A stretch of 64,000 nt of DNA, taken from NCBI GenBank assembly GCA_963702765.1, contig CAVPEB010000034.1:3754-67753 (forward strand), in the 5' to 3' direction. This DNA comes from DATMNR01 sp963702765. Its GTDB lineage: Bacteria; Chloroflexota; Ktedonobacteria; Ktedonobacterales; Ktedonobacteraceae. Both the position numbers and the translations under genes were made by a program. Shown one piece after another: positions 1 through 8,270 of this stretch. Positions within the stretch are counted from its first letter, which is position 1, and each line of letters begins with the position of its first letter. The notes under the pieces are model-generated. The model worked only from the letters and a program-made list of their open reading frames with translations, ran no database searches and was not told the DNA's origin.

Positions 1-1450
1 ACGTTCCAGCCACAGCGTAGGAAGTGCTGGCAAGTAATACCGGAATGGCCACTAAACCGGCTCCGATTAACCCGAATGCGAAGAGATATTTTGCTATTGG
101 CCCTAGCAATGGCTCAAGTGAACGTGCCGCATCAATTGCAGTAGTGATGCTCTGGTGGTGGACGAACAACGTCGAGGCTGTAGAAATGATAATGAAGTAC
201 GCAATGAGATTGCCGCTAATCACACCGATAGCTATGTCCAGAGTAGCGCTTCGTAATTTTTGTTTGGTTGATCCTGCTCGTTGCTCCTCCTTTTCACCCT
301 GGACTTGCCAGAACATGTTATAGGGCGAGATCGTTGCTCCTAATAAAGCTACGGCGCTACTGATGCTAATGAGACTAAAATCTAAATGAGGCACGAAGGT
401 ATTGATAAGAATCTCTCCCCAATTTGGATGTGAGAAGATCGCGGTAATGATATAGGCGACAAAAGCAAGGCTCATGACGATGAAGATTTTTTTAATTGTC
501 TCGAAGCTTCGGTATACAGTCAGATACCACAGAATAATCCCTATGGGAATGACAAACCACACCCAGGAAAAACCTGTAATCAATTCCAGCCCACTCCCTA
601 TAGCAACCAGGTCGGCTGCGATCAGAGCCACATTAGCTATAATCAGAACAAGCGAGGCAGGAATAGCAACCCAGCGGCTATAATGTTCACGCAGGATTTC
701 AGCCAATCCTTTCTGTGTGATCAGCCCGATTTTGGCACAGGCGAACTGCACAGCCTGGTAAAGAGGAGTGGAGAGCAAAAGCAACCAGAGATGTCCGTAA
801 CCGTTTGTTGCTCCATCGATAGCATATGTAGCAACAGCCGAGGCGTCATTGCCTGCCATGCCAGCCAAGAATCCCGGGCCGAGAACTTGTAAGATGAAAT
901 TGGGTTTTTTGTCCGGATCTACTTGGGGCTTCTCATTTTTGCTCATATATTGCGGTTTTTCATCCGAAGAGATCGTTGTATTGTCATGTGTTGATTGAGC
1001 AGAGTTTTGTTCTTCCTGGATATTCTCTTTGCTTGCTTCTAGCTCTCGCAAACCCTCAGCAGTGGGAACTTCTTGTTCTACCTTGTCGAGTACGTCACTC
1101 TGTTGATCTGATTCTAGTGCCTCAGTCCCGATTGATGTCAGCGATGCCGCTTCATTTTTGCTGACATCTACAATGACTTTGCCCGCTGTACGTTCATCTT
1201 CCCTCTCTTCTTGATCGATGGATTGAATGCGATCAGCAGGAATCTCCAGAGTCTTCTTGAAGATAACGCCTTTCTGAACAACGAGTTTATCAACGTTGCC
1301 TTGTTGATCTTGAACAACTTCAGTCACCTTTGGCTTACTGACATCCTCCTCGCCCAGGTCTCCTTTTGTTGCTTCTACCACTATACCAGGTTCAATATTT
1401 GTCGTATCATCCGTCTTCTTTGTCTCAGTATTTTTCTTTTTAGTTGGCAT
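1..1450 (-). CDS. NRAMP-family divalent metal transporter with N-terminal acidic/PRC-like extension (partial)
   Basis: The frame is open from an ATG at 1450 to the window edge, so the C-terminus lies outside. Residues 1-155 are charged and hydrophilic; the first part (residues about 20-85) resembles a PRC-barrel/DUF2171-type module, followed by a Glu/Gln-rich linker. The membrane domain begins near residue 170 with GPGFLAGMAGNDASAVATYA, which sits where NRAMP proteins have the TM1 metal-binding motif (DPGN in classical MntH). A later GLIGAGLVAIPVLLAS segment near the edge matches NRAMP TM6. NRAMP proteins import Mn2+/Fe2+ by proton symport. The TM1 motif differs from canonical DPGN, so substrate may differ. 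The family call is firm and the metal specificity is not. Confidence 0.85.
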   Translation of the reverse strand, partial: MPTKKKNTETKKTDDTTNIEPGIVVEATKGDLGEEDVSKPKVTEVVQDQQGNVDKLVVQKGVIFKKTLEIPADRIQSIDQEEREDERTAGKVIVDVSKNEAASLTSIGTEALESDQQSDVLDKVEQEVPTAEGLRELEASKENIQEEQNSAQSTHDNTTISSDEKPQYMSKNEKPQVDPDKKPNFILQVLGPGFLAGMAGNDASAVATYAIDGATNGYGHLWLLLLSTPLYQAVQFACAKIGLITQKGLAEILREHYSRWVAIPASLVLIIANVALIAADLVAIGSGLELITGFSWVWFVIPIGIILWYLTVYRSFETIKKIFIVMSLAFVAYIITAIFSHPNWGEILINTFVPHLDFSLISISSAVALLGATISPYNMFWQVQGEKEEQRAGSTKQKLRSATLDIAIGVISGNLIAYFIIISTASTLFVHHQSITTAIDAARSLEPLLGPIAKYLFAFGLIGAGLVAIPVLLASTSYAVAGT

Positions 1451-1471
1451 ACACTTTCTTTCCCGGCCTTC

Positions 1472-1485
1472 GACACCACGGTGTC
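1472..1485. promoter_or_regulatory. Operator-like inverted repeat upstream of the NRAMP gene
   Basis: GACACC-AC-GGTGTC is a 6+6 bp inverted repeat about 22 bp upstream of the transporter start. Position and symmetry suit a metalloregulator operator, but no regulator is encoded next to it, so this is only suggestive. The rest of the divergent 1451-1694 gap holds one further inverted repeat (aagcctttt near 1610 and aaaaggctt near 1660) and nothing coding. Confidence 0.25.
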
Positions 1486-1694
1486 AAACTGATCTGCAAT
1501 CACTTAGAACACGATTTATGGTAGAGAAAAGTGTCTAAGCTCTTAGTGGCAGTTATGAAGCTTCGGTGAAATCTCTCATCGTTGTGTCTGGAAAATCACT
1601 CCTTATTGAAGCCTTTTCCCATGTCTAGTCGTGCTAGAGGTAGAGCTTCTAATGATCAAAAGGCTTCATCGTAAGATAGAGAAAGAGGTATAGG

Positions 1695-2777
1695 ATGTAT
1701 CATCAAAGAGTGTGTCTGGTTATTAATCCAAGGGATGGGCAAAATCTATCAAAACTTACCGGCATTCTGGCTGTATTTGCAGCAGCAGGTTGGAAAACAG
1801 ATATTGTACTCAAAGAATACGGCGGCCATACAATGGAATTGGCGACTAATGCTGCAACAAAGGGCTATGACCGTGTCATCGCCTATGGGGGAGACGGAAC
1901 TTTGAACCAGGTGGTTAATGGGTTGATGAACGGTAAGAAACATAAAAGCATTGTAGGAACTCTCCCAGGTGGAACGGTCAACCAATGGGCTGCAGAGGTA
2001 GGCATTCCCCAGGATCCTGTGAAAGCAGCGCTTGCACTTATTAGCAGCAATGTTCGCAGAGTTGACGTGGCACGTGTTGACGTTACATCGCTCGCGCTTC
2101 TTCCTACTATGCAAAAAGAACAGCAAAACTCCGCCGAAGATATACATGAAAAAAAAGTGGATGCGGAGAAAGAAAAGACTCCCCCTGGTGCCAGGCAATA
2201 CTTTTTACTGATGTCGGGTCTGGGTATCGATGCTGCTATTATGGCTCGGGTCAACAAAAACCTCAAACACCATATTGGTGTTGCTGCGGTTGGAATCACT
2301 GCTACTCAGCAGTTGCCCGAACAGCGGGTCTTTCCTGTTGAAGTAAGGGTTAAGAACAAAGAAAATGATACAGAGCAGGTGTGGAAGGGAGAAGCCCTTC
2401 AGGTTGTCATAGGCAATACGCGTCGATATGCTAATACAGTAGAAATGACAGCCGATGCCTCGATTGATGATGGCAAGCTTGATGCTTGCGTGATTATGGC
2501 AGGTGATCCGCTTTCGACTGTGCAACAGATAGCTTCACTCTTGTTTCGACGTAAACCCGATAACAGGACAACAGAATTTTTTCAGGGAGCGCAACTCCTG
2601 ATCTCTGTCCCTGCTTCTATTGCCCTGGAACTGGATGGGAGTACAGTGAAGCTCAAAGATTTTCTGTGTAAGTCAGAGCGCAAAGCAATGCAACACGCCG
2701 AAGATATGCAGCAGGTAATGGTTACCTATCAGTTCAGTGCTCATTCCACAGGCCTTACAAGCTGCAATTCCTCGTAA
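1695..2777 (+). CDS. Diacylglycerol kinase family lipid kinase (YegS/BmrU-like), C-terminus probably frameshifted
   Basis: The N-terminal catalytic domain shows VINP (about residue 10), the nucleotide-binding YGGDGTLNQVVNG (about 63-75) and LPGGTVNQWA, all hallmarks of the DAGK_cat family that phosphorylates diacylglycerol or related lipids at the membrane. A charged insert (about residues 138-163) separates it from the beta-sandwich C-terminal half (MSGLGIDAAIM, then GDPLSTVQQIASLLFRR). The ORF ends with a non-conserved tail (HSTGLTSCNSS), while the +1 frame beside it reads like the natural continuation of this protein. Kinase core motifs are intact, so activity is possible even with the altered end. 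The phospholipase D gene follows. Confidence 0.8.
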   Translation: MYHQRVCLVINPRDGQNLSKLTGILAVFAAAGWKTDIVLKEYGGHTMELATNAATKGYDRVIAYGGDGTLNQVVNGLMNGKKHKSIVGTLPGGTVNQWAAEVGIPQDPVKAALALISSNVRRVDVARVDVTSLALLPTMQKEQQNSAEDIHEKKVDAEKEKTPPGARQYFLLMSGLGIDAAIMARVNKNLKHHIGVAAVGITATQQLPEQRVFPVEVRVKNKENDTEQVWKGEALQVVIGNTRRYANTVEMTADASIDDGKLDACVIMAGDPLSTVQQIASLLFRRKPDNRTTEFFQGAQLLISVPASIALELDGSTVKLKDFLCKSERKAMQHAEDMQQVMVTYQFSAHSTGLTSCNSS

Positions 2778-3195
2778 TTATGCTGGTCCCCTCTTTGAAA
2801 AATCAGATAACAATGAAGCCTCGCAATCAGCACAAGAGGATACAAAAAGTGCTTCTTCCCAACAGCTTCCCGCATCTTCCGCGAGTGAGCAATCGGAATC
2901 AAATGAACAGCGCAATGCACTTATTGAACATGGCCGCAAAGTGACCGTTGTAGGGGTAGCCATACATCCAGACAAGAAACAAACCTTTATTATAGCTGGG
3001 AACTCATCAAAGAAGAGTACTGGTGAAACCATACCTGTTGCCATCCGCGCCGATGATAATACAGCACTACTCAAACAAACGGGTGAACTTGCCTCGGCTG
3101 TCGATGTAGAGCATTTGCAGGAAAACGCGGAAATCGTGGTTGAAGGCAAAAAAAGTAAACGCGGTGTGATTCATGCAACCCATATTGTGATCTAA
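2737..3195 (+). CDS. Uncharacterised protein; likely the displaced C-terminal part of the lipid kinase
   Basis: This ORF overlaps the kinase ORF by 41 bases in the +1 frame and can only begin at a GTG (2737) with no ribosome-binding site. Its first residues (PQALQAAIPRNYAGPLFE) resemble what normally follows the last beta-strand of these kinases. A Ser/Gln/Glu-rich linker (about residues 22-65) follows, then a small beta-rich domain (about 68-152) of unrecognised, possibly OB-like fold. The best reading is that both ORFs were one protein split by a single extra base around 2737-2750. The alternative is a translationally coupled second gene. Confidence 0.5.
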   Translation: MLIPQALQAAIPRNYAGPLFEKSDNNEASQSAQEDTKSASSQQLPASSASEQSESNEQRNALIEHGRKVTVVGVAIHPDKKQTFIIAGNSSKKSTGETIPVAIRADDNTALLKQTGELASAVDVEHLQENAEIVVEGKKSKRGVIHATHIVI

Positions 3196-3212
3196 GAAAG
3201 TGGGTGGAGACG

Positions 3213-5090
3213 ATGAGTAAGAAAGCGGATGTATCTGATCACTGGTGGACATCAGGAGATATGCCAGTTCGAACTGTACCCCGTCTTGCTTTTCTTATTG
3301 ATGGGCGCATGACGATGTTGGAAATGTGCATTGCTTTTTTAAGAGCCAGGAGTTCGATCTATATCACTGCCTGGGGAATAAGCCCCGAGTTGCTGCTCGT
3401 GCGGGGAAAACATAAATGTGCTGGCTCAAAAGGTACCCCTGAGCAAGAAGAATTGCTCACATGGTTACAAGCAAAGGGGCTTTCAGAAGAAGATCTACTC
3501 TTCTGGCAAGATTGCAATGAACTAAGCGTTACCAATGTATTGAGTTATGCCGCGAACAAAGGGGTCGATGTGAGGGTCTTGCTCTGGGATACCTATGCTC
3601 TACCTTCTCAACCAGCTCCTGACCCTAAAAATGTTCGGGATATACTGGAATCTCTTGGAATCCACTGTTTACTCGATGATAGTCATAAAGGCATTTTGAA
3701 CCATCCACTTCTGGCACATCATCAAAAGACGGCTATAGTAGATGGTCGACTGGCCTTTGTGGGCGGAATTGATGTAATGATTGAGAATAATGGCGACTTC
3801 GACCGCTGGGATACCAAAGGCCATCCCTTTCATACGCCGCTACGCCTGGGGAAAGATGGCAAGATGTGTCATAGCTGGCATGATGTTCATGTTGTGTTTG
3901 AGGGCGATGCGGTTGAAGATGTAGAATGCAATTTTCGACAAAGGTGGAATGAAGTGATCGAGCTACATGAGCTTAATGCATCGCTCATCCTACCAGAGCC
4001 CCTGGAACAACTTCCAGGGGCCACAACGAACACTCATCGTTTTGCAAATACAAGAAATTCAATTCGCTTGCAAGTGACTCGTACCATTCCAAAGGGAATA
4101 TATGGTTTTGCTCCAGAGGATGGCATTGCTACTATCTTAGATTCTTATAAGCGGGCTTTCGCAAGGGCAAAACAGTTCATCTACATAGAGAATCAGTATT
4201 TCTGGCGTCGAGCATTTTGGGGTTTTGAAAATCCTGGATTAGGACTTCCAAATAGTGATATGGAAGAATTGATGCGATTACTTGCTGATGCATTAGCACG
4301 TGGTGTAATCGTTACTTTCCTTCTACCTGATAATCCTAATGTTGGCCGTGAATTCACCGACGAAGGGCTCAAATACCTATGGGAGCTCGCTCCACATGCC
4401 GTTGCATCAGGTGCATTGCAAGCGTACACTCTGTGCTCATCATTGCAAGAACAAGTTCAGACCTTCTATCGCTCAATTTATGTTCATGCTAAGACCACGA
4501 TCGTGGATGATAACTGGCTCACGTTAGGCTCAGCGAATCTCAATAATCGTGGCATGCATGACGATACTGAATTGAATGTAGCTATTGCGCATGCTGAAAT
4601 GGTGCGACGTTTACGCATCTTGCTAATGGCTGAGCATTTAGGCCTCTGCGACGAAGATATGCTTTTTCGCTTGCTTGAAACAGTGGGCAGAGTTCAATCA
4701 AATGAGGATTTCAAGAAGTCGGAGACATTCACTGGCTCGATCAAGCGATGGTTACAACAACAACGGGGTCCAAAAGATATTCTTTATACAACAACGCGTT
4801 CATCACCTGCTACAGAACAGTTCACAGGTGAACTTGGAGTGCTCTGGGAAAAGTTAAAATCACAACTCAGCAATCCATTCAATGGATTGGCATTGCTCGC
4901 TAAACAGGCAAAAAGGAATTTATCGGCAATAACAGCTGGTCAACCACTGCAAGGCCATCTACTTCCATATATTCCATATGATCGAGCACAGGATTATGGA
5001 ATTAGCGTACATGCAGTGAATGGATGGATTGATGCTTTGTCAGACTCACAAACAGAGAGTACTAGCACTGAAAATGCTAGTACTCTCTAA
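3213..5090 (+). CDS. Phospholipase D / cardiolipin synthase-like protein
   Basis: The protein is 625 residues with two HxKxxxxD motifs: H170-K172-D177 in HHQKTAIVD and H425-K427-D432 in VHAKTTIVDD, followed by GSANLNNRG. The large spacing between motifs and the absence of N-terminal membrane helices point to a PLD-like phosphodiesterase or transferase rather than a classical cardiolipin synthase. The ATG at 3213 is preferred over GTG 3204 because GGGTGGAG precedes it. It lies 17 bases after the lipid-kinase reading frame, so the two lipid-active proteins are probably co-transcribed. The last codons contain a 14-bp hairpin. Substrate is unknown. Confidence 0.85.
   Translation: MSKKADVSDHWWTSGDMPVRTVPRLAFLIDGRMTMLEMCIAFLRARSSIYITAWGISPELLLVRGKHKCAGSKGTPEQEELLTWLQAKGLSEEDLLFWQDCNELSVTNVLSYAANKGVDVRVLLWDTYALPSQPAPDPKNVRDILESLGIHCLLDDSHKGILNHPLLAHHQKTAIVDGRLAFVGGIDVMIENNGDFDRWDTKGHPFHTPLRLGKDGKMCHSWHDVHVVFEGDAVEDVECNFRQRWNEVIELHELNASLILPEPLEQLPGATTNTHRFANTRNSIRLQVTRTIPKGIYGFAPEDGIATILDSYKRAFARAKQFIYIENQYFWRRAFWGFENPGLGLPNSDMEELMRLLADALARGVIVTFLLPDNPNVGREFTDEGLKYLWELAPHAVASGALQAYTLCSSLQEQVQTFYRSIYVHAKTTIVDDNWLTLGSANLNNRGMHDDTELNVAIAHAEMVRRLRILLMAEHLGLCDEDMLFRLLETVGRVQSNEDFKKSETFTGSIKRWLQQQRGPKDILYTTTRSSPATEQFTGELGVLWEKLKSQLSNPFNGLALLAKQAKRNLSAITAGQPLQGHLLPYIPYDRAQDYGISVHAVNGWIDALSDSQTESTSTENASTL
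5054..5088. terminator. Hairpin inside the last codons of the phospholipase D gene
   Basis: Perfect 14-bp arms at 5054-5067 and 5075-5088 with a 7-base loop end two bases before the stop codon is complete. The facing gene ends at 5122, so this hairpin probably separates two converging transcripts. Confidence 0.6.
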
Positions 5091-5121
5091 CAAAACATTA
5101 TTCTCTATAGTCAAGAGCGTA

Positions 5122-6003
5122 TTAACGCACACCAACCATACGATAGCGAGCTTCAACGAAAGAGTAGACACCGTACGCAACCAGCCCTAATGCGACTATA
5201 CCAAGTAACAGTGGGCCAAAGGGCTGTTGTGCGAGTGTCCGTAAGGCGGTATCCAGCCCCTTGGCTTCATGTGGGTTGTGTTGTACAGCAGCTACAACCA
5301 GGAAAATGCCGATTATGCTAAAGACAACACCCAGTGCTGCATATCCAAAGCGACCGAGAAAGATTACTCCTCTTCTTAATTGAGCGCTCAATCCAGTCAA
5401 CTGTAGCCGCCTCTGAAATTTGGCGGTGTATGCTTTAGCGAACATATAAAGAGCTACGCCAATAACAATCAGGCCAAGGATAACCACAGCAACTACCCCC
5501 CAAGAATGATTAAGTAATTGTGCCGTTACATCTTGAGTTGAGGTTGTTGTACTCTTGGTAGCACTACCAGATCCTGTCCTTGTAACAAGTTGGAGGGCTC
5601 CAAAAGCTAGAATAGCATAAGAGATACCTGTTATTGCATAACCCAGGCGTCCAATGATACCCTTAATATTGTTTCCTTTGCCTTCTGTATCGAACCAGGC
5701 CTGGAGAAAGCACCAGATCGCGAAACCAATCAAGCCAATAATAACAAGCGCAAGTAGAAATTTTCCAAAGGGCTGTTCGGCGATGACCTGAAGCGCTCCT
5801 CGCTGATCTGTAGTTTTCCCACCCGCGCCAATGGCCACTTGCACGGCTAACCAGCCAATAATCAAGTAGACCACACCTTTGGCAGCATAACCAAGCCGGG
5901 CAAGTATAGTCATCCAGCGGCTAGATGCAGCAGTTCGTGCTGTTCGATTTGCCGCATGGCCTGCACCTTGTACTTCTTCAGGGACGCGTAGATTAGATTT
6001 CAT
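5122..6003 (-). CDS. DUF1206 family membrane protein
   Basis: The 293-residue polytopic protein is built from three DUF1206 repeats (about residues 30-105, 115-195 and 205-288), each starting with an R-x-GYAxxG motif (LARLGYAAKG, IGRLGYAITG, LGRFGYAALG) and carrying two helices. A hydrophilic linker with Thr/Ser repeats lies between repeats two and three. DUF1206 function is unknown. It is the last gene of a leftward run (6378 to 5122) of small stress-type proteins. The ATG at 6003 has AGGGAGAAA upstream. Confidence 0.85.
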   Translation of the reverse strand: MKSNLRVPEEVQGAGHAANRTARTAASSRWMTILARLGYAAKGVVYLIIGWLAVQVAIGAGGKTTDQRGALQVIAEQPFGKFLLALVIIGLIGFAIWCFLQAWFDTEGKGNNIKGIIGRLGYAITGISYAILAFGALQLVTRTGSGSATKSTTTSTQDVTAQLLNHSWGVVAVVILGLIVIGVALYMFAKAYTAKFQRRLQLTGLSAQLRRGVIFLGRFGYAALGVVFSIIGIFLVVAAVQHNPHEAKGLDTALRTLAQQPFGPLLLGIVALGLVAYGVYSFVEARYRMVGVR

Positions 6004-6036
6004 ATCTTTTCTCCCTCCTCGAGGTAGAGAACTGCC

Positions 6037-6204
6037 TTAAACACTTGCACCCCTTCTGCTCATAAAGAGGTTGTACAGTAGCACAATGACCGCTATCACG
6101 AGGAGTATGTGGATTAAACCACCTCCTATATGAAGGGCAAGCCAGCCAACTAACCATAGTATGACGAGAACAATAACGATTGCCCAAAGAATTCCTGTTA
6201 ACAT
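6037..6204 (-). CDS. lmo0937-family small membrane protein
   Basis: This 55-residue protein begins MLTGILWAIVIVLVILW. It has two hydrophobic helices (about 3-22 and 29-46) around an HIGGG turn and a short basic tail (SRRGASV). Size, the N-terminal L-x-x-I-x-x-I-I pattern and the central Gly turn match the lmo0937/DUF5670 family, which is common in stress regulons but of unknown biochemical role. It starts 3 bases after the stop of the preceding 56-residue gene and sits 33 bases before the DUF1206 gene, so all three are almost certainly one transcript. Confidence 0.7.
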   Translation of the reverse strand: MLTGILWAIVIVLVILWLVGWLALHIGGGLIHILLVIAVIVLLYNLFMSRRGASV

Positions 6205-6207
6205 AAC

Positions 6208-6378
6208 TTATTGTCCTTTCTTATGACCTTTTTCTTTATGCTGTTTCATGACAGTGCGTGCAGCAACTTCTTCGGCACGATCTCCATAACGACCACTCTT
6301 CTCGGCAGACTCTTTAATGTGTTCGTATTCACGTTGCTCCTTATCGCTTACGCCTTTTAGTGGCTTTTTCTTTGGCAT
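6208..6378 (-). CDS. Small basic protein of the type often labelled plasmid stabilization protein
   Basis: This 56-residue, highly charged soluble protein starts MPKKKPLKGVSDKEQREYEH and continues IKESAEKSGRYGDRAEEVAARTVMKQ. The KEQR-YEHIKES and A-EEVAARTV signatures recur in short proteins that databases call plasmid stabilization protein without good evidence. No toxin partner lies beside it, so an addiction role is not supported. AGGAGTG lies just upstream of the ATG. It is the first gene of the leftward run with the lmo0937-type and DUF1206 proteins. Confidence 0.65.
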   Translation of the reverse strand: MPKKKPLKGVSDKEQREYEHIKESAEKSGRYGDRAEEVAARTVMKQHKEKGHKKGQ

Positions 6379-6571
6379 AACATGTCACTCCTTTTTATAT
6401 CAGGTAGAAAGAGTTCTTCTTCTGCCTTCATACGTGGCAGATTTCTTACTGATACATAGCACACGGGTGAAATTAGTTATTCGTTTCATGATTGCTCCTG
6501 TATCCTGTTAAGCTAATAACCACGTGTAATAAACAGATAACTGACTATACTGAACAAGGAGGTTTATGTTC

Positions 6572-6904
6572 ATGGTTATTACGCTGGGAAATTTGATTAT
6601 CTGGTTGATTATTGCAGCTCTGGTTGGCTTTATTGGTGAATTGATAGCTAGACGACGCACTCCCTTTGGAATTATAGGAGCGATCATCTTAGGGTTTATA
6701 GCCATCTTCCTGGTTGTCGGTGTACTGCACTGGCATATTAATGGTGAGCCGTACTTGAACGGTGTGCCTCTCATCACTTCTATCCTCGCAGCAGCGGTAA
6801 TTGTGGCTATATGGAGCGCCTTCGCTTATCGTCATGCATACGGTTATTATTATCGGCGTGGTGGGTATGCACGAAGGCCTCGTCGACGATACCGTTGGTT
6901 TTAA
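6572..6904 (+). CDS. GlsB/YeaQ/YmgE family stress-response membrane protein
   Basis: Three hydrophobic helices (about residues 5-22, 31-50 and 70-90) with the family motif ALVGFIGELIARRRTPFGIIGAI identify the Transgly_assoc/GlsB fold. The tail is strongly basic with Tyr and Arg runs (RRPRRRYRWF). An AAGGAGG site at 6556-6562 lies 3 bases from an ATG at 6566 but 9 from the ATG at 6572, so the second start is favoured. The family is associated with general stress and envelope integrity. A paralogue lies at 7847. Confidence 0.8.
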   Translation: MVITLGNLIIWLIIAALVGFIGELIARRRTPFGIIGAIILGFIAIFLVVGVLHWHINGEPYLNGVPLITSILAAAVIVAIWSAFAYRHAYGYYYRRGGYARRPRRRYRWF

Positions 6905-6908
6905 AACA

Positions 6909-6970
6909 TAAAACTTTGGAGTAAGTAAGAATATGCGGATCCGCATATTCTTACTTACTCCAAAGTTTTA
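6909..6970. terminator. 62-bp perfect palindrome after the GlsB-like gene
   Basis: Arms 6909-6939 and 6940-6970 are exact reverse complements over 31 bp with no loop bases, centred on the GGATCC at 6937-6942. It starts 5 bases after the stop codon. As RNA it would fold into one very long hairpin on either strand, which suits a bidirectional terminator. Only four T residues follow. Confidence 0.7.
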
Positions 6971-7050
6971 CAATGAACTACTCCTATCGGGTTCTTGATT
7001 GACTTCAATCATCTCTTATTTTTGATATTTTTCTCTGTATTATCGAAAAT

Positions 7051-7075
7051 ACCGCTCATTTTGAGCGGTGTTTTT
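7051..7075 (+). terminator. Classical intrinsic terminator
   Basis: ACCGCTCA and TGAGCGGT (7051-7068) form an 8-bp stem with a short loop followed by GTTTTT. It probably backs up the 6909-6970 palindrome for rightward transcripts. Leftward transcription of the ferritin-like gene (ending at 7218) could also use the stem. Confidence 0.7.
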
Positions 7076-7217
7076 AACCTCAACTAATGTTTTTCTGGTA
7101 TGCTATTGCTTAATACGCTGTATACCTAGTCCAGAGGTGCCACGAGGTGAGAGGTTCTGGCATGCAGGTGGTTTGCGAATAGCGTGGTTGTCCGGCCAAT
7201 CCGACTTCATCAGTGAA

Positions 7218-7538
7218 TTACATCTTGTCCTCTGCGTCTTCTCCCCGCTCCTTGTTGTCTATGATATTGCCGCTCTGGAAGAGCACCTTTTGTGCCGCAA
7301 CACGCCACTTCGGGGTTCGACGCAAGAGGAACTCAAGATCCATGGCAAAGTGCAAAAACTCTTCTTTCTGCGCGTCCTCCATGATGCTTCGCGCTTCTGA
7401 GTCTTGCTCAATAGAAATACGCTGCTGGTACCAGCCAATTGCTTCGCACTCCTCCTGTAAAGAGGCAATTATACGAGCGAAAGTGCGTGTTTCCTGTGAA
7501 AGTTCCGACGCCGGCTCGTGATATTGATCAAATCCCAT
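7218..7538 (-). CDS. Encapsulated-ferritin (EncFtn)-like protein
   Basis: The 106-residue all-helical protein matches the encapsulated ferritin family from its start (YHEPASELSQETR) through EECEAIGWYQQR and EEFLHFAMDLEFLLRR. The two-helix ferroxidase pattern is kept: E30, E60 and H63 have the same spacing as E32, E62 and H65 of Rhodospirillum EncFtn, and E29, E32 and Y37 match the entry-site residues. Such proteins form decamers that oxidise Fe2+ and deliver it to an encapsulin cage. The C-terminus (KERGEDAEDKM) lacks an obvious encapsulin-targeting tail and no encapsulin is encoded in this window. GAAAGGA precedes the start. Confidence 0.75.
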   Translation of the reverse strand: MGFDQYHEPASELSQETRTFARIIASLQEECEAIGWYQQRISIEQDSEARSIMEDAQKEEFLHFAMDLEFLLRRTPKWRVAAQKVLFQSGNIIDNKERGEDAEDKM

Positions 7539-7846
7539 GAGAAAATCCTTTCTTGCTAAATCTCAGCACTTTTACCATAAAATTGGAAATCTTCACGAAA
7601 ACCGCCCTGCCCTTTATCTTCTCTCAGCAACACGTATAAAAAAGTTGTCCAAAATAATAGGCATATCTTATGCAGCAAGAGGTTGCTAAAGACTAACATC
7701 TATGGGAATCACGAATGTACACGTGAAATGGTTTCTGTGAAACTGCACGTTGATAATGAACGTGTTAGCTCATAAAGAGGGATGCAAGTTATAGTGCGAA
7801 CTCACATTCATCAGTACGATGGCTTTGCATAAAAGAGGAGATTTAT
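7539..7846. other. Intergenic region between divergent ferritin-like and GlsB-like genes
   Basis: The 308-base gap holds no ORF I can support. A short hairpin (cacgttgataatgaacgtg, near 7746-7764) is the only clear structure. Promoters of both flanking genes must lie here, but I cannot assign -35/-10 boxes with confidence. Confidence 0.4.
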
Positions 7847-8215
7847 ATGTTACATTTTCTGGCTCAACATAGTATTCTGGCAGATGGCATTTCAATTCAT
7901 ATTGGAGATAATGTCTGGACATTTAGTCTTAACTTTATCATTTACCTGATAATAGCAGCGATTGTAGGCTTCTTAGCGGAATTTATCGTTGGCTGGAGGC
8001 TTCCCTTTGGTTTCATCGGCGCGATTATCGCAGCCTTGATAGGGATCTGGTTGATGACTCAGGTCATCATTATTACTGGCTTCAGCGATATCAATGTCTA
8101 TGGTGTTCCTATCATTAGAGCACTGATTGGCGCGATAATTTTTGTAGCGTTGTGGCATTTAATAACCTATCGTTCGTGGTCTCGACGTCGTCGTTACTCT
8201 TACCGACGATACTAA
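7847..8215 (+). CDS. GlsB/YeaQ/YmgE family membrane protein, second copy
   Basis: This 122-residue paralogue of the 6572 protein has a longer N-terminus (about 25 residues, LAQHSILADGISIHIGDN) before the first helix. The signature AAIVGFLAEFIVGWRLPFGFIGAIIAALIG is followed by the loop and third helix (YGVPIIRALIGAII). The tail is Arg/Tyr-rich (SRRRRYSYRRY), as in the first copy, suggesting lipid-headgroup or nucleic-acid contact. AGAGGAG precedes the ATG. The gene ends in a strong hairpin shared with the converging regulator gene. Confidence 0.78.
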   Translation: MLHFLAQHSILADGISIHIGDNVWTFSLNFIIYLIIAAIVGFLAEFIVGWRLPFGFIGAIIAALIGIWLMTQVIIITGFSDINVYGVPIIRALIGAIIFVALWHLITYRSWSRRRRYSYRRY

Positions 8216-8270
8216 TGAATCAGTAGGGTTCCAAGGGGCCGTTCAGGCCCCTTGGAACCCTACTGATTCA
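8216..8270. terminator. Bidirectional hairpin between converging genes
   Basis: Arms 8216-8240 and 8246-8270 pair perfectly over 25 bp around the loop GTTCA. It starts at the end of the rightward GlsB-like gene and ends on the stop codon of the leftward regulator gene, so one stem serves both. There is no U-tract on either side. Confidence 0.75.

Noticed and set aside
1451..1694. Possible yybP-ykoY (Mn2+) riboswitch upstream of the NRAMP gene
   Set aside because: The gap has a hairpin, but I see no conserved GGGGAGUAG-type core.
6208..6378. Toxin-antitoxin module
   Set aside because: The database-style name plastered on this family is not supported: no toxin or antitoxin partner is adjacent and the operon is stress-related.
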